64,000 bases of DNA from Pascua guehoae. Taxonomy: Eukaryota; Basidiomycota; Tremellomycetes; Trichosporonales; Trichosporonaceae. Each line of letters starts with the position of its first letter. Positions within the stretch are counted from its first letter, which is position 1. The DNA is taken from positions 2,098,682 to 2,162,681 of the forward strand of contig BCJX01000006.1 of assembly GCA_001600415.1 (NCBI GenBank), in the 5' to 3' direction. The position numbers and the translations under genes are program-made. The notes below the pieces were generated by a model. It made no database searches, was not told the origin of the DNA, and saw nothing but the letters and a program-made list of their open reading frames with translations. This document shows positions 10,954-23,883 of the stretch, piece after piece.

Positions 10954-13127
10954 ATGCTCCTGTCACTCCTTTACCTCGCTACGGCAGCCTCGGCCATCCA
11001 CAACCCCACCCGTCACTCTCGTCACCGCGATCTCGCGGCTCGGGCAGCGGCTAATCCGTCCACGGAGTCGTCGTCGGCTTCGACGACGCTCCTCGACCCC
11101 AGTGCCACACCAGGCACGTTCAAGGTCGTCGGCGACTCGGGCGTCTCGGCACAGATGATGTTTGTCGGCTCGAAGAACACCGTCTACATTCTCGACAAGG
11201 CCGAAAACAACAGTCTGACTATCACCACCAACGGCGAGACCCACCCGGCGTGGGCCACGAGCTACAACCTCCTCACCAACGAGGTGACCCCCATGGATGT
11301 GTGGTCCAACACGTTCTGTGCCGCTGGTCTCCCCATTGCCAACGGCTCTTGGGTCGTCTTTGGCGGCAACCAGCGTGTCACGTACAAGGGCATTGCTGTC
11401 AACGACACGTTCAACAACCCCGACGGCTCCAACCCTTTCCTCAACACGGATGGTGGTGAGGCCATTCGTCTCCTCAACCCATGCGACGACGGCAAGTGCG
11501 CATGGCAGGAAAACACTCCGGATCTCAAAATGAGTGTGAGTCCCTGACCCTCCTCCTTTCTGTCCCGATATCCTAACCCTCGCAGGGCAAGCGTTGGTAC
11601 CCGACCATTGAGGGCCTCGCCGATGGATCCCTCATTGTCATCGGCGGCGACAAGAACGGCGGGTAAGTCGTGTGCATGACCACCTCTCCTACGAAAGCTC
11701 TACTAACGTTGCCAAGCTATGTTGCTACGGCAGAGCAGAACAACCCGACCTACGAGTACTGGCCCAAGCAGGACTCTGGCGCCATCCACATGCAGTTCCT
11801 CGAAGACACGCTCCCGACCAACCTGTACCCGCTCACCTGGCTGCTCTCCAACGGCAAGCTCTTCATGCAGGCCGCCTACTCGACCATTCTCTACGACATG
11901 GACACCAAGCAGGAGACCAAGCTGCAGGACATGCCGTACGCCCAGCGTGTCTACCCTGCGTCGGCCGCGTCTGCCATGCTCCCCCTCACCCCGGCCAACA
12001 ACTATGCCATTGAGCTCCTGTTCTGCGGTGGCTCGGCCGCCAACTACACCAACACGTCGGACGGCGGTGCCAAGTACAATGTCACGGCTGTCCGTGCCGA
12101 CGACAGCTGCGTCCGCATCAAGCCCGAGGACGAAAACCCCACGTACACGGACGACGACCGCCTCCCCGAGCCTCGCAGCATGGGTTCGTTCATCTACCTC
12201 CCCGACGGCACCATGTGGCTCGGCAACGGTGTCGGCATGGGTACTGCCGGCTACGGTGACGAGGGCTGGTCGCACGGCCAGTCGTACGGCCAGGAGCCGG
12301 TGTTTATGCCCGTCGTCTACAACCCCAATGCTCCCGCCGGCTCGCGTTTCAACCGCGATGGTCTCTCGCCCAGCGAGCACGAGCGCATGTACCACTCGAG
12401 CGCCGTCCTGCTTGCCGACGGTTCCGTCCTCGTCTCGGGCAGCAACCCCAACGCCGATGTCGTCCTCGACGTCTACCCGACCACGTCGTACGTTGTTGAA
12501 AAGTGGCTTCCTCTCTGGTACAACAAGCCCCGCCCGGTCCCCAGCGGCTTCCCCAAGCAGCTTTCGTACGGCGGCGAGGCCTGGAACCTGACCTTTACCG
12601 ACGCGAAGGCCGACCCCTCGACCATCAAGGTTGTCATTGTCCGCACGGGCTTTAGCACGCACGGCATCAACTTTGGCCAGCGCTACCTCGAGCTTGAGAC
12701 GTCGTACTCGAAGAACAATGCCACTGGCGAGATTACCGTCTTTGCTTCGCAGATGCCCCCCAACCCCAACCTCGTCACCCCCGGTCCCGCCATGATCTTC
12801 CTCGTCGTCGACGGTGTCCCGTCTGAAGGCGAGATGATCCAGATTGGTTCGGGCAAGATTGAAAAGCAGCCCACCGCCACCGCTGCTACTCTCCCCAAGC
12901 CCACGACCGTTGTCCCCGCCGCCCCCTCTTCGTCGTCGAAGTCGTCGACCTCTGCCCAGGCTACGACCAGCAGCACCAACGGCGTCGACTCGGGCAACAA
13001 CCTCGCGTCCAACCCGTCCGGCTCGGGCGCGGCCGACAAGGCCGGCGCCACGTCGTCGGCCGACGCCCTCGTCAGTCCCGCACTGGCCGTGGTTCTGGCA
13101 ATCATGTGCTCTGTTGCGTGGATGTAA
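10954..13127 (+). CDS. Glyoxal oxidase-like copper radical oxidase (AA5_1), secreted and GPI-anchored
   Basis: Three exons: 10954-11535, 11586-11662 and 11717-13127, giving 689 residues. The introns have GTGAGT/GTAAGT donors and CTAAC branch sites. The family oxidises aldehydes such as glyoxal or methylglyoxal and releases H2O2 outside the cell. Copper and radical-site residues are visible by motif: Cys122 in NTFCAAG (cross-linked Cys), Tyr in RVYPASAASAML, the adjacent Tyr-His in ERMYHSSAVLL, and His in GFSTHGINFGQRYLEL. Residues 1-14 (MLLSLLYLATAASA) form a signal peptide. The tail is a Ser/Thr/Ala-rich stalk ending in a hydrophobic GPI-type segment (SPALAVVLAIMCSVAWM). Several N-x-S/T sites are present. 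Upstream in-frame ATG codons lack a signal sequence, so this start is preferred. It sits alone after the gene-poor left arm. Confidence 0.93.
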
Positions 13128-15109
13128 ATCTCTTTTACCCCATCTTGTCCACGGCACCACCCCCTTCCCCCCGGCCGCACCCTCGCCATCTCCGCCCCGT
13201 CTACCCCTCTGGCTCCTTGGTTCGTCTCGCCCCCACATTTGTCATCTGCATACGGACAATAATCCGTTCACTTTCCACATTGTCTCATGCATTGTTTACA
13301 CGTTGAGAGCTGAGCGCGAGTTTGAGCGCGAGTTGCACGAGAGTTTGAGCGGGAGATGCACGAGCTCGAGTACTTTGTCGTCTTGAGACGGTCAAGACAG
13401 TCGGTGGCCCCCTGCCCAGCTGGCTACCAAACGTCAATGTCGCCAACGAGATGACGTCTTGTGAGCAGGACTGAGCAGGACGTGCAGCAAGCTAAACTCG
13501 GATGGCTCTGCCCCTGCTGGTGTCCATAAATGCGGTCACGGCGGAGAGGTGTGGTTCAAGGCACTCTTCCCCCGAGTCTTCCACCAGAGTCAGCGAGTGA
13601 CCCAGTGCGCGTTAAAGGACGCCGAACCGAGTACAGCAGCAACAGCATGTGGGGACTGGTACTCTACCTTTCTCGTCACAACTCGTCCTTCCCACTCGTG
13701 CAACCCACAGCGCGGTTATTCCACCATAGTAAATGAGGACAAGTCGAGCACCGCAACGTCTATCCATTGGGGCCGAAGCCATCTCAAATAATGTGGTTAT
13801 GCCCTATCGCCTGTCCTTGCGTTCATGCTCAGATAAGCCTTCTTGTTTCTCGGCCTGCTGTTCGCATTCGGTCCTTGTCCCAGTTCTTGTCCCCTCTTGT
13901 CCCCTCTTGTCCTGTTCTTGTCCCCTTCTTTGTCCCCTCTTGTTGTCCCCCGTTCTTGTCCCCCATTCGTCCCCTGTTCTTGTCCTTCTTGTCCCCTTCC
14001 TTGTCCGCTTGCTCCCCGGCGAGCCCTCGATTCCACGCACGGTCCTCGTGTTAACGTGTTCCTTTTGCCCATTCCCGTTCCACTGTCCAAAACAAGGCCT
14101 GGACCGCAAGTTGGGCGTTTATCGGATCGCGCAGAGGTGGCGCCTTGCTAATTCCTGACCCTCGTAATTCCTCGAGCTTGCTAATTCCTCGACTGTCGCG
14201 ATGGACAAGCACTGTCGCTCGCCACTCGTCACTCATTGTCACACCAGGGTGCGCATCGACACGTTGCTCAACACGTTTAATCTCCTTTGCCATCGGAAAT
14301 CAGGCCAACCACCTTACCGCGGTCCAATAATCCCACTCATCCCACCATGCCATTGCCGCCCGCCGCTTCGGCCACGGGCGCCATTGCCACACACGTCGCC
14401 GTCATACCCAGTGGTGCGGACCGCNATGCCCCCCCCCCCCCCNCNNGCATCCAGCGGCCAGGCGGGCAAAAGCGCCATTGTCGCTCGGAAATTCCCCAGA
14501 GGCTGATCGTGATCGTTGCTTGCCAGCCTCTCCGTCACATGCGCCAGGGGCCAAAGGGGAGATGGGACCGAGCAGGTTGGTACAGAGTGTGAGCATTTGC
14601 GGGTTGGGGTGCCCCTTGGCGTCGTATGTCGTCGAGCCCGTCGAGGAGGGCCGAAATGTCTGCCATGAGCGAGTCAGTTGCAATGTGGCAATGACACCTT
14701 CGCCCTCGCCTTCGAGTCGGAGCACTGCTTCAGTGGATCAGTAGAGAGAGAATACTCGGCACGCGATCCGCGACACGAGCGACTTGGGCGATCCAGCGAC
14801 GCGCCGACCTGCGACATCTCAACGGCGCGCCGGCGCGCTGCGCGCTGCGCCTCATCACAAAACGTGACAATGCATGACAATGGGGCGCTGGTGCGCATAT
14901 GGTACAAGCCTCAATCAACAATCGTATTCAACAATACAGGTCGCCCCCGTGGACTCTGGCTGCATCCGGGTGATGCGTGGCGGCGCGACATTCTTTCGCT
15001 GCTCGCTGGCGGGTGCTCCGTGGCTCGCCTGGTGCTCCTCTCCACACGCGCGGATCTCGCTACGTCCCTCCACGTTCCGCCGCGCTCCGCAGCGCTACGC
15101 GCTGCTCGG
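13128..15109. other. Intergenic stretch with TTGTCCCC microsatellite and N bases
   Basis: Contains an array of CTTGTCCC-type units (about 13871-14003), GAGCGCGAGTT units near 13312-13350 and unresolved bases at 14425, 14443 and 14445-14446 next to poly-C. No gene is supportable; long frames on both strands around 14680-15110 are shadows of the downstream gene or of GC bias. Confidence 0.5.
13871..14003. repeat. (CTTGTCCC)n pyrimidine-strand microsatellite
   Basis: About a dozen imperfect units of TTGTCCCC / CTTGTCC, all with the pyrimidine-rich strand on +. Confidence 0.85.
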
Positions 15110-15885
15110 CTACGCGCGCGCGAGGGGCGTCGACGAGCGGAGGGGCCGGAGCACCGGCGTGCTGACCGCCTTTGTGCGTCGCTTGGCGCGCGGTGTCGTG
15201 TCCGCTTGCGGCGGGGGCATATTCTCATCGTCGGCGTCGGGGGGTACGGCATTGTCGTCGACGGCGGGGACGGTGTGGGATTCGTGCTCGTCGTCTTGCT
15301 CGTCGCAGTAGATGACAAAGCCGATATCGTGGATGCTGCGCTTGGGCGTGCCCGGCGCCGAGGTGAGGGGCGACGGGCGGCGCGAGATGGGCGGCGAGGG
15401 CGCGAGGCCCGGGGTGGCGTCTTGTGGGTCGGTATTGCTGTTGGTCGGGTTCTGGAGCGGGTGGGCGTGGTTGTTGTGGTTGTGCGTATAGCTGTAATTG
15501 TTGTGGTTGTGGATATCTCGGGGCGCGTGCGAGCTGGTGCGGGGTTAGTACTCGCCCCCCAAACCCATGTTTGTCAATGTCTCAGTCTCACGTACCCGGG
15601 AGTAAACAAGCGGCGCACCGGACTGCGGCCGACGCCGAGGTCGTCCGTGTCGAGCACCGAAATGGACACGTTGGCATCGACAATGTGCCGCTTGGGCGTG
15701 TGCGGCGCGTGTGCGTGCGAACTCGGCGTCGGCGGCCCGCGCTTGGACGGGCGCGACGGCGAGGGCGGACAGGCGGCCGAGGACAGGACGGGCGAGCTGC
15801 ACATGTGCGCCAGGTTGGGATGCGAGGGCGTCGGGGGTGGCAGGAAGCGCGCGAGCGGGAGCTCGGCGAGGGCCACGCGCGTCAT
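15110..15885 (-). CDS. Unknown low-complexity protein with two TPKR-centred repeats
   Basis: Exons 15596-15885 and 15110-15533 are joined by a 62-base intron (GTACGT donor, ACTAAC branch, CCAG acceptor), giving 237 residues. The start is the first ATG of the frame. The protein is rich in Pro, Ser, His and Asn and probably disordered. It has an internal repeat: HTPKRHIVDANVSISVLDTDD (about 62-82) against GTPKRSIHDIGFVIYCDEQDD (about 158-178). Each begins with a Thr-Pro-Lys-Arg that would suit a proline-directed kinase and ends in an acidic patch. An Asn/His-rich linker lies between, and the C-terminus is RPLRSSTPLARA. I do not recognise the family. The coding call rests on the precise intron and frame continuity. 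Confidence 0.7.
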
Positions 15886-16408
15886 GGTGCCGGCCGTAGG
15901 AGTGGAGTAGTAGAGAACAAGTGGTGGGTGATGGTGTAAAGTAGGTGATGCGGTATTGTAGCGTACAGGATGGCCTAGTTGTGATGAGTACGAATGCGGG
16001 AATGGAATGGAGAGTGGGTGGGGTGGGGGTGCAGGTGACGCGTGTTTGCAAAGAGGTCAAGGGACCAGGGACAAAGGACGCGAACCGGTGAATCAATTTT
16101 TGATACCACGTGGATATTGACACGTCATTGTGCATTCTCTATCGGATAAGTTTATGGGGGTGTGCGTTGTCCGAAGATTAGCTGATACAGTGACGCCATG
16201 CGAAAAAACCCCCACTGTAGCCCCACTCGCATTCCGACTTCCTCTTTGCCGCTCGGGTCCCGACGTGTTTCCAATTTCTAGACGACTCCACCAACACCAC
16301 CCTTTGTCACCAACCTCCTCTTATTCTCTTTATCCCTCCTCCCTCCTCCCTCCCCCTTCCTCACTCCCCTCGCCACTCCAACACCCTCGCCACACCACAC
16401 CACACCCC
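15886..16408. other. Divergent intergenic region between the TPKR protein gene and the mitochondrial carrier
   Basis: About 520 bases shared by two divergent genes. It is pyrimidine-rich on + from 16290 towards the carrier ATG (TCCTCCCTCC runs). No gene seen. Confidence 0.5.
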
Positions 16409-18725
16409 ATGCCCACGACCCACATCGACCTCGACTTGCCAGACGTCCCAGACGCCATGGAAGACCTGGCGGCGTTTGAGTGGCCCGAGTCGGGCCCCTC
16501 TGGGTCTTCCTCGTCTTCGTCGTCGTCGACGGGCGTCAGCGCGTTCACCGCAAAGGCGACAGCGGCCATGACGGGCGCGACGGTCACGAGCTTGTTGAGT
16601 GAGTAGAGTACACGGCGAGCCGAGAGTCCGAGGCGAGCACGGTAGGGCATACATACACATACGCCCACACGCGGCAACCAAACACGGACGGCTGGCGCCG
16701 AAAGTCTCCACCAGTCCACCGTGGCCGACGGCAAGCCGAGTCCACTCGATTCCCCCTCCCCCCCCCCCCCCCCACTCACCCGATCCAATACTAACAACCA
16801 GTGACACCCTTCGACGTGCTCAAGACGCGCCTGCAGACGGTCCAACCCGCCCTGCGGCCCGAATACATGCCCCCACCCGTAGAGTGCTGCCAGACGCCCC
16901 TCCTGGGCACAGGCTTTGGTGCAGGTACCGAGCCGGCACCACTGCTGAGCGCCCGCGCGGCCGTGAGCGGGAGCGTCAACGTGACGTGCGCAACGTCGAC
17001 GCTCCCCGGCGCCCCGCTCGTCGCCACGCGGACCGTCCAGATGACCATTCCCGCCGCGCCCATCGGGTGCTACCACCCCTCCAAGTGGGCCGGGATCTGG
17101 GGCGAGGCCATGACATACCAAGAGGCGCTGGCGCGCGGCGTCCTCGGCCCAGGCGGCACGCTTACGCTCCCAACCCAGCACGCCGTGGTTGAAGACGCTG
17201 GGCCCGGGTTTTGGAGCGAAATTGCCGCTGTGCGGCGCGAGACGGGTGTTCGGGGGTTGTGGAAGGGGGTCGGGACCACTTTGTGAGTGGCAGTGTCTGG
17301 CGCGTGTCCTTGATGTGTCCTGGTTGCGTCGTGGGGTGGTCGGTATGCGCGTGTTGTGGCTGGTTTGTCTACGCTGGCTGTTTTGTGTGCTCGTGTGCAC
17401 AGGTGCTCGTGTGTGTCACAGAGCAGGCGAGTGAGCTCGTTTCACAATGGTGATCGTGCACTATTGCGTCATGATCTTGCCATCGACTTGTGTGGTTGCG
17501 ATCATGCTCGGTGTGCTCGTGAACGGATCTGTTCCGCGGCCACCCGTGCTCCAACATCAATTGCTAGGGGCATTGAGTGTTTCTCTGACATGCTCCTCTG
17601 CTCCCCTTGACGAACCAACTCCGACACCCAACTATTTGTGCCCACTCTTATGCATTGTGCTGACGTCCAGGACAATGGCCATCCCCTCGTCGGCAATTTA
17701 CATGCTCGGCTACGAATACTTGCTAGCAAAACTCACGCCCGTCTTTAGCGAGCGTGGACAGTCGGCGATCCTCACTCCCGCACCGCTCGTGGCCGGCTCG
17801 CTCGCGCGCACGTTTAGCGCCACTGTCATTTCCCCCATTGAAATGTTCCGTACCAGGTTGCAGGCGCTGCCAATGCGTGAGTCGAATTGCGGGGAGAGTG
17901 GTATGAGGAGGGAGAGGTGACCGAAGAGTGTGGAGTGGAGAAGGAGAGGTAAGACTGAGGAAGACAGCAAGGGGGGAGGGGGCCGTGAAGAGGTGGCGAG
18001 AAGGATGGCGCGAAGAGGAGAAGGTGTGGGTGGGAGAGTGCGGACGTGACGTACCAGACGCAGGGTCCAGCGAGTTCTGGTTCAGGGAGAGACAGGAGGA
18101 GCGCGTCCGCCACTCCGATGACACCAAACGTTTCGCTAACGTGCAGCCGGCCGCGAAGCACCAACCTACGCATCAACGACAAAAGAAATGGCCCAGCTGG
18201 TCCGCGACAAGGGCGTGACTGTCCTCTGGCGCGGGCTGGGGCCAACACTGTGGCGCGACGTGCCATTCTCTGGTGCGTAAACATGTTCCACACACCCACT
18301 TGCGCGACCACTGCTGACGTGCAGGACTCTACTGGGCCGGCTTTGAGATTACAAAGGCGCGCCTCAACTCGCACTCGTCGCCGTTGCCACCCCTGTCGCC
18401 CGTCCTCACGTCGTTTGTGTCGGGCGCATTCAGCGGCACCATTTCGGCGCTCTTCACCCAACCCTTTGACGTGCTCAAGACGCGGCGCCAGGTGTTTACG
18501 CCGTCAAAGGGCTGCTCGCCAGAGGCGGCGCGCCGGCCAAGCACCCTCGCGCTCTTGCTGCACATGGTGCGCAGCGAGGGCTGGGGCTCGCTCTTTGCCG
18601 GTGTTGTGCCGCGCTGCGCAAAGATTGCGCCCGCGTGCGGCCTCATGATTGCGTGCTACGAGGGCGTTGGGCGGTACCTCGGCAGCGGGAACAAGAGGAT
18701 AGGCGAGGACGCGGACGTCGAGTAG
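16409..18725 (+). CDS. MTM1: Mitochondrial carrier, Mtm1 / SLC25A39-SLC25A40 type
   Basis: Five exons: 16409-16598, 16802-17282, 17671-17876, 18147-18272 and 18325-18725, giving 467 residues. Three carrier signatures are visible, one per repeat: TPFDVLKTRLQ, SPIEMFRTRLQ and QPFDVLKTRRQ. An insert of about 120 residues with many Cys follows the first signature, as in the Mtm1/SLC25A39 branch. In animals these carry glutathione into mitochondria, and in yeast Mtm1 is needed for manganese and iron-sulfur homeostasis; the same role here is inferred. The protein would be in the inner membrane with six helices. The N-terminus has an acidic, Ser-rich extension. Intron 2 (388 bases) is long. The gene converges with the PP2C gene, the stops being 125 bases apart. 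Confidence 0.9.
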
Positions 18726-18850
18726 GCGTCACAGAACATAGTCGGGCATTCTACCCCCCATTACGCACCCACAGCATTTTTAAATCTAGAAGTTTAGCTA
18801 GACCTTGACTTAGACAACAACACATGCATCATACAACTCTTGTCATGATT

Positions 18851-20672
18851 CTAGCGCCCACTTGCGTCTATCGTCAAGTTTCCCCCGTCGCGGTCGCCAA
18901 TGACGCCGACGACGACTGAAATGTCGTCGCGTTTGCCACCGACAAAGTCGATGCCCTCTTCGATTGCGCGCATCATGAATGGCGTCGTCGCCGTCGTCTG
19001 TTCGGACACGGCGCGGGCGTGGTTGCACAGTGCCTCTGATACGAGCTGGGGCGAAAAGGGCGGGAGCGACGATGGCTCCGAGGGCGGCGCAAACTCGGAG
19101 AGGATTTCGAGAATATCCTCGTCAAACTGGGGGTGGGTGTGAGCTGCTGCCACGACGGTAAACAAGTTTTGTTGTGGCTCACCAAGTTGTCCATCAGGCC
19201 GTCGCTGCCCACAATGACGACGTCTTCCTTTTCGACCCCGATATCGTACCGCTTTGCGTCCTTCATGGGCTCGTCGCGCGAGTGTGTGCCGAGCTGGAGT
19301 GGAAAGTTGAATGCGTGCTGCATCTCAGATGTGCGAAAGACAACCTCGCCGCGGCGGATGAGCAATAAACTGCAGTCGCCGAGGTTGGCGACCAGCAGTG
19401 TCGAGTGGTGCAGCAGTGCCAACAAGCACGTCGACGATCCGTAAATGCCCTGGCGGGTGTTAGTCAAACGAAAATCCCAACTCGAACTCGACTCACCTCT
19501 GCAGCGGCACAGGCGAGACACTTTTCGTAGCCCTTTTGCATAATCTCGACGGGGTCGAGGGGCCGCCGGTGCTTGCGGTCTGGCTTCTTGTCCTCTCCGC
19601 GCTTCCATGCGCGTGCGGCCCAGCCAGACCCATCCTCGTCGTATGTCATGTAGTCGTCTGCGCCGGCCCACCAGCGCCCCACCTCCTCTTCGCAGTAGTG
19701 GGTGAGGAGGTGTGCCCAGCGGCCTGCGTTTGCGGGGCCTTTACCCGAGCGTGACCAGCCACCCACACCGTCCGCGACACACATGCTGTCGACGCGGGCA
19801 AAGTATGCGTCCTCGCCGACGCCAATCGAGTGCAGTGTCTTTGGCGGGGTCACGTCGGGCAATGGAAACGAGCGCGGGCGGGGCGGAGGCGGCTCGCCGC
19901 GGTCGCGGCGGCGGGGTGGGACGCCGAGCTTTTCTTTGGCGTACCCGCTCGCGCCGAGGTGGAAGATGAGGTTTGACGAGTAGAGGTTGAGATTGTTTGG
20001 GTCGGGCAGGGTTGTCGACGGGTGAATGTCGACCGTATCGTGCCGGATCCCGAGGTGCGTGAGGGGTGGGGTGGGTGAGGAACTCGACGAGCCATTGTTG
20101 AGCTGCAGCGATGGCGACAGGACCGTGTGCGCCTGCGACGGCCGCGGGTGCTGCGCCGTGTGCGGTGGCGAGGGCACGCGCGGGACCAGCGTCGTCACTG
20201 GCGGTGGAGGCGGGGGCGGCGGTGGCGGCGGCAATCCAAACTCGTGAAACGGCACACGCACGCGGTCAAACAAGAGCGACGTCGGGAGGTACTGTGGTAT
20301 CGAATAGGTGGTCGGCTCGACCACGACCCGGTCCACAGACGCTGCTGCACGCAGTGGTGAAGACAGCGTGACGTAAGATCGACGGCCGAGGTCGCCGTGG
20401 CCGTGGCCGCCATGGCCCCCGACTGGAGGCGGGTCCCAGAGAGGCAAGAGGGCCACATGCGACGACGAGTGGGACGAGGTCGACGGCCATGGGCCCGCGC
20501 GTGTGTGGTGATGGTGTGCAGATCCATACAGGCTCGATGCGGGCCGGCCGGCCGGGTTGGAGACAATGGGGGCAAGTGCAATGGGGTGGTGAATAACAGT
20601 CGACGGCGTCGCAGAGTGCGTGAGCGTCCGGGCAAGGCCTTTGCCAAGGCCCGGCTTGGGCTTGGACACCAT
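18851..20672 (-). CDS. PTC7: PP2C-type serine/threonine phosphatase, Ptc7-like, probably mitochondrial
   Basis: Exons 19497-20672, 19183-19449 and 18851-19126 give 572 residues. The phosphatase core is in the C-terminal half. It shows GVGEDAYFA (metal-binding Asp), CVADGVGGW (DGVGG motif), GSSTCLLALL, ANLGDCSLLL, IVGSDGLMDN and KRDDISVVVG, the order of the short PP2C family that includes yeast Ptc7 and animal PPTC7. Ptc7 dephosphorylates mitochondrial proteins including the coenzyme Q factor Coq7; this target is known for yeast and only inferred here. The first 250 residues are low-complexity (poly-Pro, His-Gly runs) with a basic N-terminus (MVSKPKPGLGKGLARTL) suited to mitochondrial import. 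The length is well above yeast Ptc7 because of this region. The start is the first ATG of a continuous frame. Confidence 0.87.
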
Positions 20673-21809
20673 GGGCCGGTGGCGAGGCCGTGCGGCGAGG
20701 GCGAGCGGCGACGAGGCGACAATCGACCACGGCTAGTTGTTGTAAGAGGCGTGCAAGAGGTTTGGAACGGCGATGAGGGTTTAGGTGGTTGTGATGGTCC
20801 AAGGAGATGCAGCGGTGTGGTGGGGACGCTGGATGAGGTGAATTGCTTGGATGATGAGAGGTCGAAGAGGCGGTCGGTAGTGCGTAGTGCAGGAGTCACA
20901 AACTGATGCCGCGAGGAGTAGTCACCAGGCGGTCCTGGGTCCTGTCCATCCGACTGACCGACAATGCAGACGAACACGAGCAGAGCTGCACCACGGCGGC
21001 GGCCGCAGGCGGTAATGCGAGCAGTGGATGGGATGGGGCACGAGGCGGAGCGGCGAAGGCGGCGGGGGTGGCTTTGGTTTGTAGTTGGTGGGTGGGTGGG
21101 TGTGTTCCTGGCAAGGAGGTAGTGGGCGGTAAGCGAGGGAGAGAGAGGGAGAGAGAGAGAGGCGAGGAGAGAGAGGTGGAGGGAGGAATTGGCGAAAGGG
21201 TAGTGCGGCAATGGCAATTAGACAAACGGGGCGGGCGAGGTGCGGGGCAAACGAAAAAAGACCAACACTTCCCAGGGTGGGTGGCGGGACACGAAGGGGG
21301 GTCTATAAAGAGGGGGGATTAAATAATTGATTGCACTGGTTGTCACTCGCACGGTTCCTTGTCCCTGCCTGCATGGCGTGGGGCCCAACGGCATTAACGG
21401 GCGGTACAACCCACAGGCCACTGGCACACTGGACGCACAGACACTACCGAACCCACAGACCCACCCACCCCACCCACCCCCCACATGAAATGCATGCATC
21501 CCGACTCGACAACCGACTCAGCGCCGTTCATTGTCCCCACAATACATATTCGGCATTTACATACTCGGCATTTAAGAACTGCCGACCTTGACTCGTGCGC
21601 CCTCCAGCCCTGCGTGTTTGTGAGATTGTGTCCGTCACGTTCCCATCTCCCGGTGCTATACTCACAGCGTTGGTACAGAAGCTCTGCCAGTGGGCTCCTG
21701 GTTCCCACAAAGTCACTCTCCCCAGTCGACGGCTCTTCCGTGCGTGGAGGAGTCTCAACAGCCCCCTCAGTCCTAACGGTCAGCTGACACTGCTCCAAAT
21801 CATCTACAC
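20673..21809. other. Intergenic region between PTC7 promoter and kinase 3' end
   Basis: Contains a purine-rich GA microsatellite at about 21134-21177, a probable promoter feature of the leftward PP2C gene. No gene seen. The long leftward frame overlapping it is a GC-driven shadow. Confidence 0.5.
21134..21177. repeat. GA-rich microsatellite in the PTC7 upstream region
   Basis: (GA)n/(GGGA)n run; its complement is a CT tract about 480 bases upstream of the PP2C ATG. Confidence 0.85.
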
Positions 21810-23505
<1,696 letters not shown>

Positions 23506-23883
23506 TGTAGACGTCTGTGTGGCAGGTTTCGGCGCAAGGCAGTCGTACAGCGCAAGGGCAGGTGTTAATGAGGCTAGACGACGAGGAGAAGTGCAAGCTG
23601 GACGCGACTGATTGTTGTTTGTTGTTTTCGCCCAGTCTGTGCGTGTCATGGTCACGTCTCTCATGTCTGGGCCACCTCGCCTCGCCACCCGGCACCAAAT
23701 TTGGTTCCGCCACCTCCACTTCCAGATGGCGCAAGTCAAACGTGCTCATGTAGCGCGCATGGGGCCGGTTACACACCCTAGTAGCCTGGTGGGAGCATGG
23801 GGGCCGACCTCTCTTGTTGTCAGCATTACTACCTCCTACAAGACATCTGCATTCTCCGTCATCTCTGCTGCAACCGCGCGCCA
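23506..23883. promoter_or_regulatory. Shared divergent promoter region, kinase gene and ADI1
   Basis: 378 bases between the two divergent start codons, so regulatory sites for both genes must lie here or in the introns. No specific motif can be assigned by eye. Confidence 0.45.

Noticed and set aside
11703..13238. 511-codon minus-strand frame
   Set aside because: It is antisense to glyoxal oxidase exon 3, an artefact of GC-rich third positions.
14678..15910. 410-codon plus-strand frame
   Set aside because: It lies antisense to the spliced TPKR protein gene, which has a precise intron and frame continuity. The plus frame is Arg/Val-rich shadow composition.
21780..21783. A tenth 4-base exon for the kinase gene
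   Set aside because: A splice into TGA is possible, but reading straight on from exon 9 gives TAA and the same last residue, so no extra exon is needed.
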